64,000 nt of DNA from Hypericum androsaemum (taxonomy: Eukaryota > Streptophyta > Magnoliopsida > Malpighiales > Hypericaceae). Shown here one piece after another: positions 32,379 through 43,432 of the stretch. Below the pieces are notes generated by a model that did not search any database, had not been told where the DNA came from, and saw only the letters and a list, made by a program, of their open reading frames with translations. The DNA is taken from positions 13,964,689 through 14,028,688 of the forward strand of contig OZ023180.1 in the NCBI GenBank assembly GCA_963995505.1, written 5' to 3'. Every line of letters begins with the position of its first letter. Positions within the stretch are counted from its first letter, which is position 1. The translations under genes were made by a program, and so were the position numbers.

Positions 32379-35306
32379 TCAAGCATGAACACCGACCAAG
32401 TCCAAGCAATGCTCGAACTTCGTACCAGAAAGTGGCTTCGTCAACATGTCTGCAGGGTTGTCCTTGGTACCCACCTTGCTCACAACAATGTCGCCTTGAG
32501 CAACATGCTCCCGAATGAAGTGGTACCTCACATTAATGTGCTTTGTCCTCTCATGATACATAGCATCCCTTGTGAGATGGATAGCACTTTGACTATCACA
32601 GTACACTGTACTGACCTGCAGCTTCTCACAGATTTCACTGAAGAAACCTTTCAACCAGATAGCCTCCTTCACACCTTCAGTTATAGCCATGTACTCCGCC
32701 TCAGTGGTAGACAACGCCACTGTGGCCTGTAGACAAGCTCTCCAACTGATAGCACATCCTCCAAGAGTGAAGACATATCCAGACAAGGACCTGAACTTAT
32801 CAAGATCTCCAGCATAATCTGAATCAACGAAACCAACAACTCCATCACTGGTGCGTCCAAACTGTAGACACACGCCCTTGGTACCCTTCAAGTACCTCAT
32901 AATCCACTCCACAGCTCTCCAATGACCTTCTCCAGGATTTGCCATAAACCTGCTAACGACACTCACAGCATATGCCAAATCCGGGCGTGTGCAAACCATA
33001 GCATACATCAGAGAACCAACAGCATTGGAGTATGGAACACCAGACATGTAATCGACCTCAGCAGCTGACTGTGGAGATAAGGCAGACGAAAGCTGAAAAT
33101 GTGTACCAAGAGGAGTACTCACAGGATTACCAGTCACATCAAACCTGTCAAGTACCTTTTCAATGTAACTCTCCTGACTCAGAAATAATTTCCTTGCTCC
33201 TCTATCTCTGGCAATCTCCATACCAAGAATCTTCTTAGCAGGACCCAAATCTTTCATCTCAAACTCGCTACTCAACAGAGCTTTGAGCTTCTTCACCTCT
33301 CCTTTGTCACTTGCAGCAATTAACATGTCATCCACATACAGGAGCAAATAAACTTGGGAACCGTCGCGTAGCCTTTTCAGGTAAACACAACTATCATACT
33401 TGCTCCTCTCAAAACCATGAGAAATCATAAAGGAATCAAACCTTTTATACCACTGCCTCGGAGACTGCTTAAGGCCATACAGGGACTTCTTCAGCAAGCA
33501 CACATGGTCTTCTTTGCCTTCAACATGAAAACCCTCAGGCTGTGCCATATAAATCCGCTCCTCAAGCTCTCCATTCAAGAAAGCTGTCTTCACATCAAGC
33601 TGTTCAAGCTCCAAATCCTGCATAGCAACAATACCAAGAAGAGAACGAATCGAGGTATGCTTCACAACTGGTGAAAACACCTCATTAAAGTCCACACCAG
33701 GAATCTGACTATATCCTCTAGCCACTAGCCTAGCCTTGTATCTATGCTCTTCAACTCCAGGTATACCATCCTTCTTCTTGAATACCCACTTGCAACTGAT
33801 AACCTTCTTATCCTTAGGCAGCTTAGTAATCTCCCAAGTCTTGTTCTTGTGAAGAGATTCCATCTCTTCCTCCATAGCAACCAACCATCTAGCAGAGTCT
33901 TTCGACTTCACAGCATCTGAGTAACTAGACGGTTCTTCACAGCTATCAACTTCTTCTGCCACATTCAGGGCAAAAGCAACAATATCAGCCTCACCCAACT
34001 TCTGTGGAGGCCTGATAATTCTTCTGGGCCTGTCTCTAGCAATAGAATACGCTGGCTCCCTCTCAACTGTGCCAACATTCTCAGCTTCATCAGACAACCC
34101 ACCATGAGTAGGACCATGGCAATCAACATCACGGAAGGAACTCGCTTCTGGATCATCATCAAACTCCACCTGCACTTTTGACTTTTGCAAGTCCACACTT
34201 GGAGCACTGGAAACACCAGGTGAAGAAACATCCTCCCTCTCACTCAGCATGTCTGTCTCTTTGAAAATAACATTCCTACTCAACAAGACCTTAGACAGCT
34301 CGGGACACCACAACTTGTATCCCTTCACTCCAGAAGCATAGCCAAGGAAGATACATTTCACAGATCTTGGCTCTAACTTGCCATTATTCACATGAGCATA
34401 GGCAGGGCACCCAAATATCTTCAAATCAGCATAATTAGGAGGATTTCCAGACCACAATTCTTCAGGTACCTTGCCATCAAGTGATGCATGAGGTGAACGA
34501 TTGACAAGGTGACAGGCAGTGGAAGCAGCTTCAGCCCAAAACGACTTAGGCAAACCAGCATTTGACAGCATACAACGAACTTTCTCCAACAAAGTTCTGT
34601 TCATTCTTTCAGCGACTCCATTCTGTTGAGGTGTACCAGGGATTGTCTTATGCCTGACAATACCCTCATTCTTGCAGAACTCATCAAACCAACTAGAGCA
34701 AAACTCCAATCCATTGTCTGTGCGGAGATGCTTGACATCTCTCCCAGTCTGCTTCTCAATCATAGTCTTCCACTGCTTGAAAGTGACAAAGACATGATCC
34801 TTGCTCTTCAAGAAGAACGCCCACACCTTCCTCGAATAATCATCAATGATAGTCAGCATATACTTGGAACCATTCTTTGTTGCAACTTCAGACGGTCCCC
34901 AAAGATCAGAATGAACATAGTCAAGTTTTCCCTTTGTAGTGTGCACACCTTTCTGAAAACTGACTTTCTTCTGCTTGCCAAACACACAGTGCTCACAAAA
35001 TTCCAGCTTCCCAATACCCTGTCCACATAATAATCCTCTCCTATTCAGCTCGATCATGCCTTTCTCACTCAAGTGACCAAGTCGCATATGCCACAATGAG
35101 GTATTCTCAGAATCTGTCAACGAGCCAGATGCAGCAGCAGCAGTCCCTGTAACTGTAGAACCTTGCAAAACGTACAGATTTCCAACCTCCTTTTTGGCTC
35201 TCATATGCACTAATGAGTTCTTACTCACACGAAGAACTCCACCTTCTCCGGTATACTTGTACCCCAATGTATCAAGGGTACTCAACGAAATCAAGTTCCG
35301 CTTCAA
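32379..35306 (-). CDS. pol: Copia pol: integrase, reverse transcriptase, RNase H
   Basis: 975 open codons on the minus strand, without an internal stop. Order: GAG-pre-integrase ([14 protein letters not shown]), HHCC-type zinc region (CEHCVFGKQ), integrase DDE core ([29 protein letters not shown]), reverse transcriptase ([31 protein letters not shown]), RNase H ([27 protein letters not shown]). This is the polyprotein that integrates and copies the element in virus-like particles. The first ATG is internal: the upstream protease part is separated by a frameshift near 35306-35430. Confidence 0.93.
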   Translation of the reverse strand: MKRNLISLSTLDTLGYKYTGEGGVLRVSKNSLVHMRAKKEVGNLYVLQGSTVTGTAAAASGSLTDSENTSLWHMRLGHLSEKGMIELNRRGLLCGQGIGKLEFCEHCVFGKQKKVSFQKGVHTTKGKLDYVHSDLWGPSEVATKNGSKYMLTIIDDYSRKVWAFFLKSKDHVFVTFKQWKTMIEKQTGRDVKHLRTDNGLEFCSSWFDEFCKNEGIVRHKTIPGTPQQNGVAERMNRTLLEKVRCMLSNAGLPKSFWAEAASTACHLVNRSPHASLDGKVPEELWSGNPPNYADLKIFGCPAYAHVNNGKLEPRSVKCIFLGYASGVKGYKLWCPELSKVLLSRNVIFKETDMLSEREDVSSPGVSSAPSVDLQKSKVQVEFDDDPEASSFRDVDCHGPTHGGLSDEAENVGTVEREPAYSIARDRPRRIIRPPQKLGEADIVAFALNVAEEVDSCEEPSSYSDAVKSKDSARWLVAMEEEMESLHKNKTWEITKLPKDKKVISCKWVFKKKDGIPGVEEHRYKARLVARGYSQIPGVDFNEVFSPVVKHTSIRSLLGIVAMQDLELEQLDVKTAFLNGELEERIYMAQPEGFHVEGKEDHVCLLKKSLYGLKQSPRQWYKRFDSFMISHGFERSKYDSCVYLKRLRDGSQVYLLLYVDDMLIAASDKGEVKKLKALLSSEFEMKDLGPAKKILGMEIARDRGARKLFLSQESYIEKVLDRFDVTGNPVSTPLGTHFQLSSALSPQSAAEVDYMSGVPYSNAVGSLMYAMVCTRPDLAYAVSVVSRFMANPGEGHWRAVEWIMRYLKGTKGVCLQFGRTSDGVVGFVDSDYAGDLDKFRSLSGYVFTLGGCAISWRACLQATVALSTTEAEYMAITEGVKEAIWLKGFFSEICEKLQVSTVYCDSQSAIHLTRDAMYHERTKHINVRYHFIREHVAQGDIVVSKVGTKDNPADMLTKPLSGTKFEHCLDLVGVHA

Positions 35307-35358
35307 ATCAGCCTCACATTCGTCAAGGTTCGAATGACACCATCATGCATCTTGATCT

Positions 35359-36387
35359 TCACTGTGCCAATACCAACAACCTTGCAGACAAAATTATTTC
35401 CCATGAGAACATTACCCTCCCACGTTCATATGTTGAAAACCAGTCCCGGATAGGACACATATGAAACGTACAAGCAGAATCAAGGACCCAGGCAGCATCA
35501 ACTTTAGACTTCCCATCAATCACAGACAAAAGGTCTCCATCAGATTCTTCTTTCTGAGTGGTGGTGGCAACACTAGCACTGCCGCTATCAGAACTTTCTC
35601 CTTTCGGAGCACTGGACTTTTCGCCCTTCTTCTTGTTCTTCAACTCCGGACAGAACCATTTAATATGCCCAACCTTATGACAATTGAAACAAGTCTTATC
35701 CTTGTGCCTTGACCTTGATTTGCTTCTGCTCTTCTTCCTCGAACCAGACTTAGCATTCCTCTCCTCAGACCTCCCTCCCACAACCAAGCCAGTCCCTTGG
35801 CTATTTTCAGAGGAACTCACAGTGTGCTTATCAATTCTCTCTTTCTCCAAGAGCGAATCATGAACATTATCCCAACTCAGAGTATCATGGCTGAACAACA
35901 GAGTATCTCTGAATTGCTGATAAGAAGCAGGCAACGAGCACAATAACAATAAAGCAAGATCTTCATCATCATACTTCACATCCAGAGTTCTAAGATCAGC
36001 CACTATATCCTTAAATTCATTAAGGTGGTCATGAACAGACTTATCTTCTTGCATCCGGATAGAAAACAGTCGTTGCTTCAAGCACAGTTTGTTGGTCAAA
36101 CTCTTGGGCATGCACAATTTTTCAAACTTTGCCCATAATGAGGAAGCTGTTGTCTCCTTCAACACGTCCCGCAAAATATCATCTGACAGATGCAACTGGA
36201 TCTGACTCACAGCCTTACGGTTCTTTGACACTTTCATCGCAGCATCCCAACTCGTAGGCATTAACTTCTCATCAAGTAGAGTCTCATCCAGCTCTAAATG
36301 TGTCAGAATAGCGCGCATCTTGACCTGCCACAAGGAAAAATTAGTTTTTCTCGTCAACTGAGGAATCTCGTACTTCATCGAAGTCAT
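35359..36387 (-). CDS. gag: Copia gag and protease start
   Basis: It starts at the [11 protein letters not shown] methionine (36387); an upstream in-frame ATG at 36438 would add 17 residues. UBN2/gag domain ([25 protein letters not shown]), basic linker, zinc knuckle [14 protein letters not shown], and the protease motif [13 protein letters not shown]. The frame then changes ([10 protein letters not shown]...) and stops at 35359, while the expected continuation toward integrase lies in another frame. The two frames are thus separated by small indels in this copy. Confidence 0.88.
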   Translation of the reverse strand: MTSMKYEIPQLTRKTNFSLWQVKMRAILTHLELDETLLDEKLMPTSWDAAMKVSKNRKAVSQIQLHLSDDILRDVLKETTASSLWAKFEKLCMPKSLTNKLCLKQRLFSIRMQEDKSVHDHLNEFKDIVADLRTLDVKYDDEDLALLLLCSLPASYQQFRDTLLFSHDTLSWDNVHDSLLEKERIDKHTVSSSENSQGTGLVVGGRSEERNAKSGSRKKSRSKSRSRHKDKTCFNCHKVGHIKWFCPELKNKKKGEKSSAPKGESSDSGSASVATTTQKEESDGDLLSVIDGKSKVDAAWVLDSACTFHMCPIRDWFSTYERGRVMFSWEIILSARLLVLAQ

Positions 36388-37091
36388 CCTGAAACCACTC
36401 GAACCAAGAAAACCGCTCAAAACAGGTGAGAAAATCAAAATCAGTCAAATAGTTGACTTTCGGTCAACCAGTCAAACCGTTGACCAAGTCAACTCGGAAA
36501 TTAGGGTTTTCAACCCAAAAACTCCAAGGGGCGGCGGCGACCACCACGGAGGGCAGACGGTCGGCGCGAGTTTGCTAGCGCCGGCGAGTGGGGACGACAG
36601 TGGCGGGCTCCGCCTTGGTCGGCTAGAGCGGAGGTGCGGCGGGCGACGGGGATGGACTTTCTCTCTCCCTTTGCGACTTTCTCTTTCCCCGATTCTTCTT
36701 CTTCCTCTTCGAAGACGAGTCGCACGGACGGCGGAGCGGATGCAGGCGATGGACGAGCAACTCCTGTCGACGGACGAGCGGGTCGGTCTTCTCCAGGCAC
36801 GGCGCGGCGCGACGACGGTGGCGTGCTCCCTCCGAGCTCTCTCTCTCTCTCTCTCTCCTCGCGCTCTCTCTCCTCGCGCTCTCTCTCTCTCTCCTCGCGC
36901 TCTCTTTCTCTCTCCTCGCGATTTTTCTTCTTCTCAGCGGCGGGGACGGTAGGACTAGTTGCGGCGGGGACGGTCGGAGGCGGACTCGGGGCGGCGGGCG
37001 TGTGCGGCGGCGGCTCGCTTGTGGCCGGCGCTCCAAGGGTTTCAAAGAAAACCCTAAATCCCGATTTTTCCCAAATCGGATTACTGTTCAC

Positions 37092-37348
37092 CGAAACGAG
37101 TAAAATACGAGACACAAGAATTACGTGGAAACCCCAAGACGGGGAGAAAACCACGGGCAAAGGAGAGTCGTCCACTATGTGAGTCCAATCGGTTACAAGG
37201 CCTCCGTGAGGGTTTTCTCTACCTCACAACTCTCAACTACTACAAATAAGACCTAGGCATAGGCCGTATATATATAGGAGACTAGTACTCTATTCTGATC
37301 AGGAAATAGAGCCTTACTCTAATTAGGAATTTGGAACAATCCCTAACA
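37092..37348 (-). repeat. 5' LTR of the young copia element, inner end altered
   Basis: 257 bp align with the 3' LTR from CGAAACGAG to CCCTAACA. The inner 16 bp of the LTR are not present here; instead ATTACTGTTCAC lies before the alignable part. No tRNA-type primer-binding site follows on the minus strand. Confidence 0.85.
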
Positions 37349-37427
37349 GTCTTCTTCTTCCTCTTGTCGTGTTTCTTTGGTGGAATTGTTTAGTGTTTTT
37401 TTTGGTGATGAGTACTATGGGGAAGGT

Positions 37428-37769
37428 TATTGAGAATCTCATTTCGGTTAAAATACGGGTGGGAGACAAATTTATAAGTATGAAAAATCTACAAATTTGT
37501 CTTAAGGTTATGGATTGGATATGGAAAATCTAATAGGGTATCAGAGCGGGTTGATCTCGTGCCCATTATTGAACTCGCACGATCCTCATTTTTCATACTT
37601 CAGTGAAGTCAAAGCCAGTGCAATCTTCGACCTGAGGTGGGTCTCGTTTGAGGGGGCGTGTTGAGAATCTCACATCGATTAAAATACTAGTGAGGGGCAA
37701 GTTTGCAAGTGTGAAAAATCTACCGATCCATTACCGTAAGATTTTTGGTTGGATATGAAAATTCTAACA
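37428..37769 (+). mobile_element. TRIM (miniature LTR retrotransposon)
   Basis: LTR 1 is 37428-37535 and LTR 2 is 37659-37769 (TGTTGAGAATCTC ... AATTCTAACA). GGTATCAGAGC, the tRNA-Met primer site, is at 37537-37547. A purine tract (GAGGGGGCG) is just before LTR 2. The 5-bp target-site duplication AAGGT is at 37423-37427 and 37770-37774. Total 342 bp, no coding content, the size and form of terminal-repeat retrotransposons in miniature. The LTRs are clearly diverged, so it is older than the copia element beside it. Confidence 0.93.
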
Positions 37770-37907
37770 AAGGTGAAAGTGGGACTTTGGTTCGGTGAAA
37801 TTGGATCTTCCATTGGGACACTTCCACCGGCGACCACACCTCCAAGCTCAGGGAAGTTGAGGATGGTGACATCTCTGCCTCTTGGACGTCGTTTGTTGTT
37901 TTTTTGA

Positions 37908-38189
37908 GTTGATCCGGAAAATGCTTGGAAGATGGCCGGAGATGATGACCGGAGTTGATGTTGGTCGGAAAGATGATCGGAGGTTTTGATTGACCGGAGC
38001 AAGAATATAATAGTCATTTCAAATATAAAATAAGAGAAAAAATTAATTGATGATATTAGCGAGAGATCCGATAGTATAATTTTACCAAAGTATATGAACA
38101 TTTTAATCCATTTTGAAAATATAAGAGCCCGAGAGACGAATATATCAAATCCTACTATGCTCAAGCTAATTTACCCTAGTTACAATATT
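37908..38189. other. Spacer after the split reading frame
   Basis: AT-rich after 38000. Nothing is recognised. Confidence 0.5.
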
Positions 38190-38960
38190 AGTAGACTGTC
38201 CTCCTTCTGGACGGTTGGTATTTGGTGAGATTCTCCTCTTCCTCGGCGGCCAGGGTTTCATCCTATAGTCTCTAATGTTTATTACTTTCCCCTAAAAAGT
38301 TCCAAACCCATTTTCCAGGGGCAAATTAGAGTACAAATTTGTTCAAAAATATTCTCAATTCCGTACGTTCTCCGTAGCAGAGGTTACCGATCCCATTCGG
38401 CATAAGCTTCATCGCTTGTCCGTGTAGAGTGACTAATAAGAAAAGTCAGTTAACCATTCTAGAAATGGTGGGGAATGGAGGTTGAAAATGGTGTTTTGGA
38501 TGAGCTTGCTGGGGCGGTGGAGACATTGCACAGAGATACGAGGAGAGAGAAAATGAGATTTTTATATTTTCTAATTTTGTAGAAATTTTTATATCATATT
38601 TATTAATTTTAAATTATTTTATATTAATAATTTATGCTGATATGTACCCACGTCGTTGGTGACGTGTCAAAAAGTTGGTCAACCGATTTAATTGATCCAT
38701 TTTGTTAAGTACATGATGTTATCCGAATCAATTTTAACTACGAGATTCTAATTATTTTTTTACAATTATTAAATAACCTTTATTCCACAAAAATATAACA
38801 CATGCAACAGGTAATTTACGTAAAATTTGAGGTGATAATGAAATCTGCATGATTAATATAAATTTAAGAGGTAAAAAATTTAACCGATCATTAGACCTCT
38901 GAGTGTCTGGATTTCTAGGGGCCCAATTCGGTGCTGTCAACATGGGTTTGCAGTACAATG
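38190..38960. repeat. Diverged tandem duplication, copy 1
   Basis: Shares GAGATTCTCCTCTTCCTCGG with 39829, CCGTACGTTCTCCGTAGC with 39891, and the ATGAAATCTGCATGATTAAT / GGTAAAAAATTTAACCGATC blocks with 40190-40260. The first blocks look like the 5' end of a gene (CGGCGGCCAGGGTTTC), but no coding frame follows. Confidence 0.7.
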
Positions 38961-39784
38961 CAGCAAGTTTGATGTGCGCTCGTGTGTGTTAAAAAAAATT
39001 TATTAAAAAATTTTTATTAAAAAATATCAAAATTTTGATGGACCAGAATTTTTGACTTATTTAAAAATTTTCCTATTATAATATATTTTCGGAAAGAGAA
39101 TTTAACGATCTATACGAATTATGACTTTATTTTATGAAAATTGATGTGTCATCGGATTTTGTCGTTGAGATTTTTGTGCCGTTGGGATGATGTGCCATTA
39201 AATTTTTTGTGCCTTTGGGATTTTTGTACCGTCAGAAATTCTTGTTGCGAGAATGGTACTGCTCAGGGATCAGCAGCACGAAATCCAACCTATGATGCTA
39301 CAATGTACGGATTTGGATGCTATAAATTTTTATCCTATTTATTGCCATTCTAGTAGTATAAAAAACTCATCTCTAGTGATATTTAAAGTCAAGATAGGAT
39401 TTTTCGATAGAGTACTCCTTTTATGTCTGGATTTTTTTTCACAGGGTTTTATTGTGCTAGGGTTTTAATAATATCAGCTATCGCAACTTCAAATCTGAAG
39501 ATTTACACTGGTAAGATTGTAAATACTAATTTTTATAATAATATTCCCTACTTATCAAAAAAGGCATAAAAAACTCATTGAGGGTTTATCAGCATAAAAA
39601 ATTCAAAAGGCAACTAAATCTTCTGGGAAAAATGAATTAGCACCCACGGCAAGAAAATTACCTTCACGATTGTAATTAGTACAAAAGTTGTAAGTTGAAG
39701 TTTGACTAATCCCACTGCCCAAAAAGATCTAAGTCATTATACACTTCTTACGAGTGATTAGTGATTTCATGATAGTTACAGTAT

Positions 39785-40290
39785 TCGTTCGTTGACTGTC
39801 CTCCTCCCGGGCGGGTTTGTGTTTGGCGAGATTCTCCTCTTCCTCGGCGGCTAGGGTTTCAAACTAAATGTTCCAAAATAGACTTAATTCCGTACGTTCT
39901 CCGTAGCTGAAGGTCACCGATCCGCTCCGCTCATGCATAGGCTTCATCGCTCGTACACGCAGAGTGACGGCGGAGCTGCGGGATAAATAACTAAAACGTA
40001 TGTTATTTTGTAAAAAATCAATGATTTCATGGGCAAGTTCGCGTGGTTTCCGCAAAAATTAAGTAGGGATGCTCAGTTCGTATTAATTTGTTTCTAAAAA
40101 AAAAGTTCGTATTAATTTCCCAAACAAAATAAGAACATTATAAAGATGCAACAGCTAATTTTACCGATGTTAAAAATTGGAAGCATATGATTAAAAATTG
40201 AGATAATAATGAAATTTGCATGATTAATGCAATTTTAAAAGGTAAAAAATCTAACCGATCAATTAACAAACAACATTTATTTGGTGCGAT
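39785..40290. repeat. Diverged tandem duplication, copy 2
   Basis: Partner of 38190-38960, shorter because of indels. It lies upstream of the CCCH zinc-finger promoter. Confidence 0.7.
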
Positions 40291-40657
40291 GCAAAAAAAT
40301 TCTCTACAAACAAAAACATCAGTTTGTGTACCCCCACAAAGCCAAGTGTCACATCCCATGATGGCCCACGAGTGATAGATTACTCTGCCACTTTATGTCC
40401 TCAATTAAAACAAAAAAATATTTATTCACCAACACCCAAGAAATTATAAAGGCGCATTGTAAAGCATCCACATAGCAATCCGTTGCGTGCTATAAATTGC
40501 GGGAAATCGCCACGTACCCTTTTTTGCATGATGACCCTAATTGTCATTTGGCCACGTACCTCCCTTTGCCATCCCCTCCCATCCTTTTCCCGACTATTTA
40601 CCGAATTAATTAATTCAGATTCGAATCGAATAACACCGAGGTCCCGCTCCTACTACC

Positions 40658-40666
40658 TATATAAAA
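40658..40666 (+). promoter_or_regulatory. TATA box of the CCCH zinc-finger gene
   Basis: TATATAAAA lies about 90 bp before the start codon and is followed by a CT-rich leader. Confidence 0.7.
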
Positions 40667-40748
40667 CACCTCTCCCTCTTTGTTACTTCTCTCACCAATC
40701 TTGTAATCCACCTAATCCCAATAGTGTTGGTATTGTTTAGTGCCCAGA

Positions 40749-41807
40749 ATGAGCACTATTTCCTCCAAGAAGCACCACCACACTTTCAAGGATCTTGACC
40801 TTCCTCCAAGGAGACAGAACCAGCTGCTCCTCTCTAAGGACATGTCTCCCTACGACAGGAGCCTTAACCTTGACAAAGAGGCTATTGAGGATGATGATGA
40901 CGATGAGTTGGATCCGTACTCGTCTGATTACTTCCGCATGTATGAGTTCAAGGTCCGCCGGTGCAACCGCAGCCGCAGCCACGATTGGACCGACTGCCCT
41001 TTCGCTCACCCCGGCGAGAAGGCCCGCAGGAGGGACCCACGGAGGTACCACTACTCGGGTGCGGTCTGCCCGGAGTTCAGGCGCGGGGGATGCACCCGAG
41101 GAGACAGCTGTGAGTTCGCTCACGGGGTATTCGAGTGCTGGCTCCACCCGTCTCGCTACAGGACGGAGGCATGCAAAGACGGTAAGAGCTGTAAGCGTAA
41201 AGTCTGCTTCTTTGCACACACCCCTCGCCAGCTCCGTACCCCTTGTCGGGGCTCGGGCCATTGCTGCTGCCTGGTCGGCCACGGCTCCGTGTCCTCTCCC
41301 ACATCCACGTTGCTTGGGATGTCGCACCTGTCACCTCCGATGTCTCCTTCGCCGCCTCTATCGCCTGCAATACAACGCAGTCTAAGCGGGTTCTCGCAGG
41401 CTTCCCGGTGCTCCGACAGGATGCTTCGGTCTAGGTCGGGTGGGGTGGTGAGCTACAAAGATGTCCTCAACGAGCTGATGAATTCCCTCGAGGCAATGAA
41501 CTTCGACGAGGCCGCGGCCATCTGCTCCCCTGGTTCGGGGCCTTCAAGTGGGAGGATCACTAGGGCTAACTCTCATTGGATTGATGCTTCTTTTGTGGAT
41601 GATCATCATCAGCAGCAGCAGCAGTTTATTCTTTCGCCTTCAACACCGAGCCGGTCGGGCTCCGGGAACTTGTTTGAAGGGAATTATTTCTCAAGGAACA
41701 ATAGGGGAGTTGTTGGGGGCTTGGATGAGAAGATGATGAATGAGAATGTTAGCGGGTTTGGTACTCCTGATCCTGATCTTGGATGGGTCGATGACCTCCT
41801 GATGTAG
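40749..41807 (+). CDS. RR-type tandem CCCH zinc-finger protein (TZF family)
   Basis: Intronless, 352 residues from [11 protein letters not shown] (an ATG at 40740 would add MPR). Acidic stretch EDDDDDE, then the plant RR region ([20 protein letters not shown]) and the two CCCH fingers: [19 protein letters not shown] and [16 protein letters not shown] with the YRTEAC lead-in. The C-terminal half is Ser-rich with a Gln run, and ends GWVDDLLM. No ankyrin repeats, so it belongs with Arabidopsis TZF1-3-like members, which shuttle between nucleus and cytoplasmic P-bodies or stress granules, bind AU-rich RNA and modulate ABA, GA and stress responses. Lack of introns and length fit that group. Confidence 0.92.
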   Translation: MSTISSKKHHHTFKDLDLPPRRQNQLLLSKDMSPYDRSLNLDKEAIEDDDDDELDPYSSDYFRMYEFKVRRCNRSRSHDWTDCPFAHPGEKARRRDPRRYHYSGAVCPEFRRGGCTRGDSCEFAHGVFECWLHPSRYRTEACKDGKSCKRKVCFFAHTPRQLRTPCRGSGHCCCLVGHGSVSSPTSTLLGMSHLSPPMSPSPPLSPAIQRSLSGFSQASRCSDRMLRSRSGGVVSYKDVLNELMNSLEAMNFDEAAAICSPGSGPSSGRITRANSHWIDASFVDDHHQQQQQFILSPSTPSRSGSGNLFEGNYFSRNNRGVVGGLDEKMMNENVSGFGTPDPDLGWVDDLLM

Positions 41808-43432
41808 GATCCTTGATCACTTGCCGACGATCCAATTATATATATATAAAAGAAGATGAATCGGTACCGGTGAATGTGTACATACACCAGTCACACAAAA
41901 AAAAATAAGGAGAGTGACTGGATGTACAATACCTGAAGGCTTTTAAATCTCTCATCGATTGTTTTGTTCGGATTTTTCTGCTCTCTTGATCGAGTTGCTT
42001 TTGATGATAAGTTCATGCATTTTCAGTGTCCTGGAGGTGGTATTGGTGGTGTTTTGAGGAGTAGATTGAGAAGGCTAGCAAGTCCTCTTTGTACATGTAT
42101 TGCCCTCCAAATTAACCCTACCTATCGATCATGATGATGTTAATTAGTGTTGCAATAAATTGTGTACTTTTCCATACGTTGTCCGTCTGTTATAAAACAT
42201 TCCATTTGGTTATTATTGTGAAAATTTTCTTTACAAGTTAAATTAAGTCATAAATACCCGACTAGGTGTGCAATGCGGTAGACGATCGGGCGGGACGCTA
42301 ATGGAAAGAATTAGGATAACAAAAGAAGATCAAACAACTCTGGACACGATTTGACGGTGGCAAGTTGTTTGCTTCGGCACAAACTAAGGCTCGTGGGGAG
42401 TCGGATTGTGAAAACATGTCGTACCAATTACAGCTCTTTCTTTTCCTTTTGGTCCTTCATTCATTTGACCTTCAAAACTAGTTATCGTTGAGAAGAGTAG
42501 CATTGGTGCATAGATCAGCTGGTTGATTATTTTTACTTAATCAGGAATCTCCGAGTTAGAGCCGAAGCGATAGGGGTAATCCAGCTGTGTTGGTGGTAGG
42601 GAAGAGATTCAAATGACACACTCTCTTCTGAATCACGCTAGTGCAATGCAATGCAATGCATTGCCTGTGCCTACCTTCACTAGAGGTTCATTTCGAGATT
42701 TGAGTTGGGTCTGAATTGTCATCGAGCATCGACACATAGGCCTCTTTCATTTCGGCGTATGTTCTGTTTGCTCCCTCGGAATACTCGAGTCCATCACATC
42801 ACTTCCATCGCCCAGATCAGCCGCACCGGAGATCGGTTCGACATGTCCGACAAACGCAAGCATACACGAAGTGAGGAAGCTCATGCAATAATGCAGCGGA
42901 AAATGTACAGAAGAAGTTGAGAGGGTTTTTATCTTAATGTGAGAACATGAGGATTTGTTTCCTAGGAGGGGTAAATACATCTGGAAGACAGCTATGAAGG
43001 TAACTCTATTTATAGCTGCATAAGAAAGTATTGTATATCTTACATATAGCTTCATGGCTAACATGAAGGTAACACTGTGCGGGACCAATTTGTGGCTACC
43101 TGTGCTGTTTTATGTTTATTCCTGAGCATAAAAGTTTATTTTACGAAGGGATACAAAACTGATGAGGAAAACGAATTAACCCTTGGGGATGTTACACAGA
43201 AAGAAAGGCGAGTCCAAAATTTTTTGCTCTGATGTTAGTTCATGATTCATGTTGGTCCCTAGAATTGCTCTCGGTACATTTACCTTGGCAGGTGCGACTG
43301 TAAGATCGAGAGATCATAGCTAATAAATCACTGTGTGAATATCTCCTATAAGAGCTACATATCCCTACCTGAAACAATTATATGATTGTTACCTTGAGAA
43401 TTAAGACTCTACAGCTCAACCATTCTCGGAAA
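41808..43432. other. 3' UTRs of two convergent genes and spacer
   Basis: The CCCH gene (plus) and the flippase gene (minus) converge here. No further gene is recognised. A short (CAATG)n-like run is near 42643-42662. Confidence 0.55.

Larger units (their letters stand above)
31995..37348 (-). mobile_element. Young Ty1/copia LTR retrotransposon, minus strand
   Basis: 5-bp target-site duplication GTCTT at 31990-31994 and 37349-37353. LTR ends read TGTTAGGG on the minus strand. The coding order gag-protease-integrase-RT-RNase H runs on the minus strand, with a polypurine tract (CCAAGGTGGAGATT on the minus strand) before the 3' LTR. LTRs differ by only three substitutions in the roughly 255 bp alignable part plus one 29-bp tandem duplication, so the insertion is recent. 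The pol frame is open for 975 codons; one region near 35300-35430 is frameshifted. The gag leader (36388-37091) is unusually GC-rich. Confidence 0.95.
31743..37907 (+). pseudogene. Candidate small gene split by two retrotransposons
   Basis: Coding pieces: 31743-31994, 37354-37427 and 37775-37907. If the copia element (with one GTCTT copy) and the TRIM (with one AAGGT copy) are left out, one frame of 459 nt, 152 residues, stays open from ATG 31743 to TGA 37905. The N-terminal part is Arg/Pro-rich, the middle is hydrophobic, and the end is Gly/Pro/Ser-containing (WFGEIGSSIGTLPPATTPPS). I recognise no family. The flanks look like a gene 5' region (pyrimidine-rich leader before the ATG). It may instead be UTR or chance. 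Confidence 0.4.

Noticed and set aside
36510..37182. Frames of 182-221 codons in the leader of the young copia element
   Set aside because: They run into LTR sequence and consist of low-complexity CT/GA repeat translation; treated as leader DNA.
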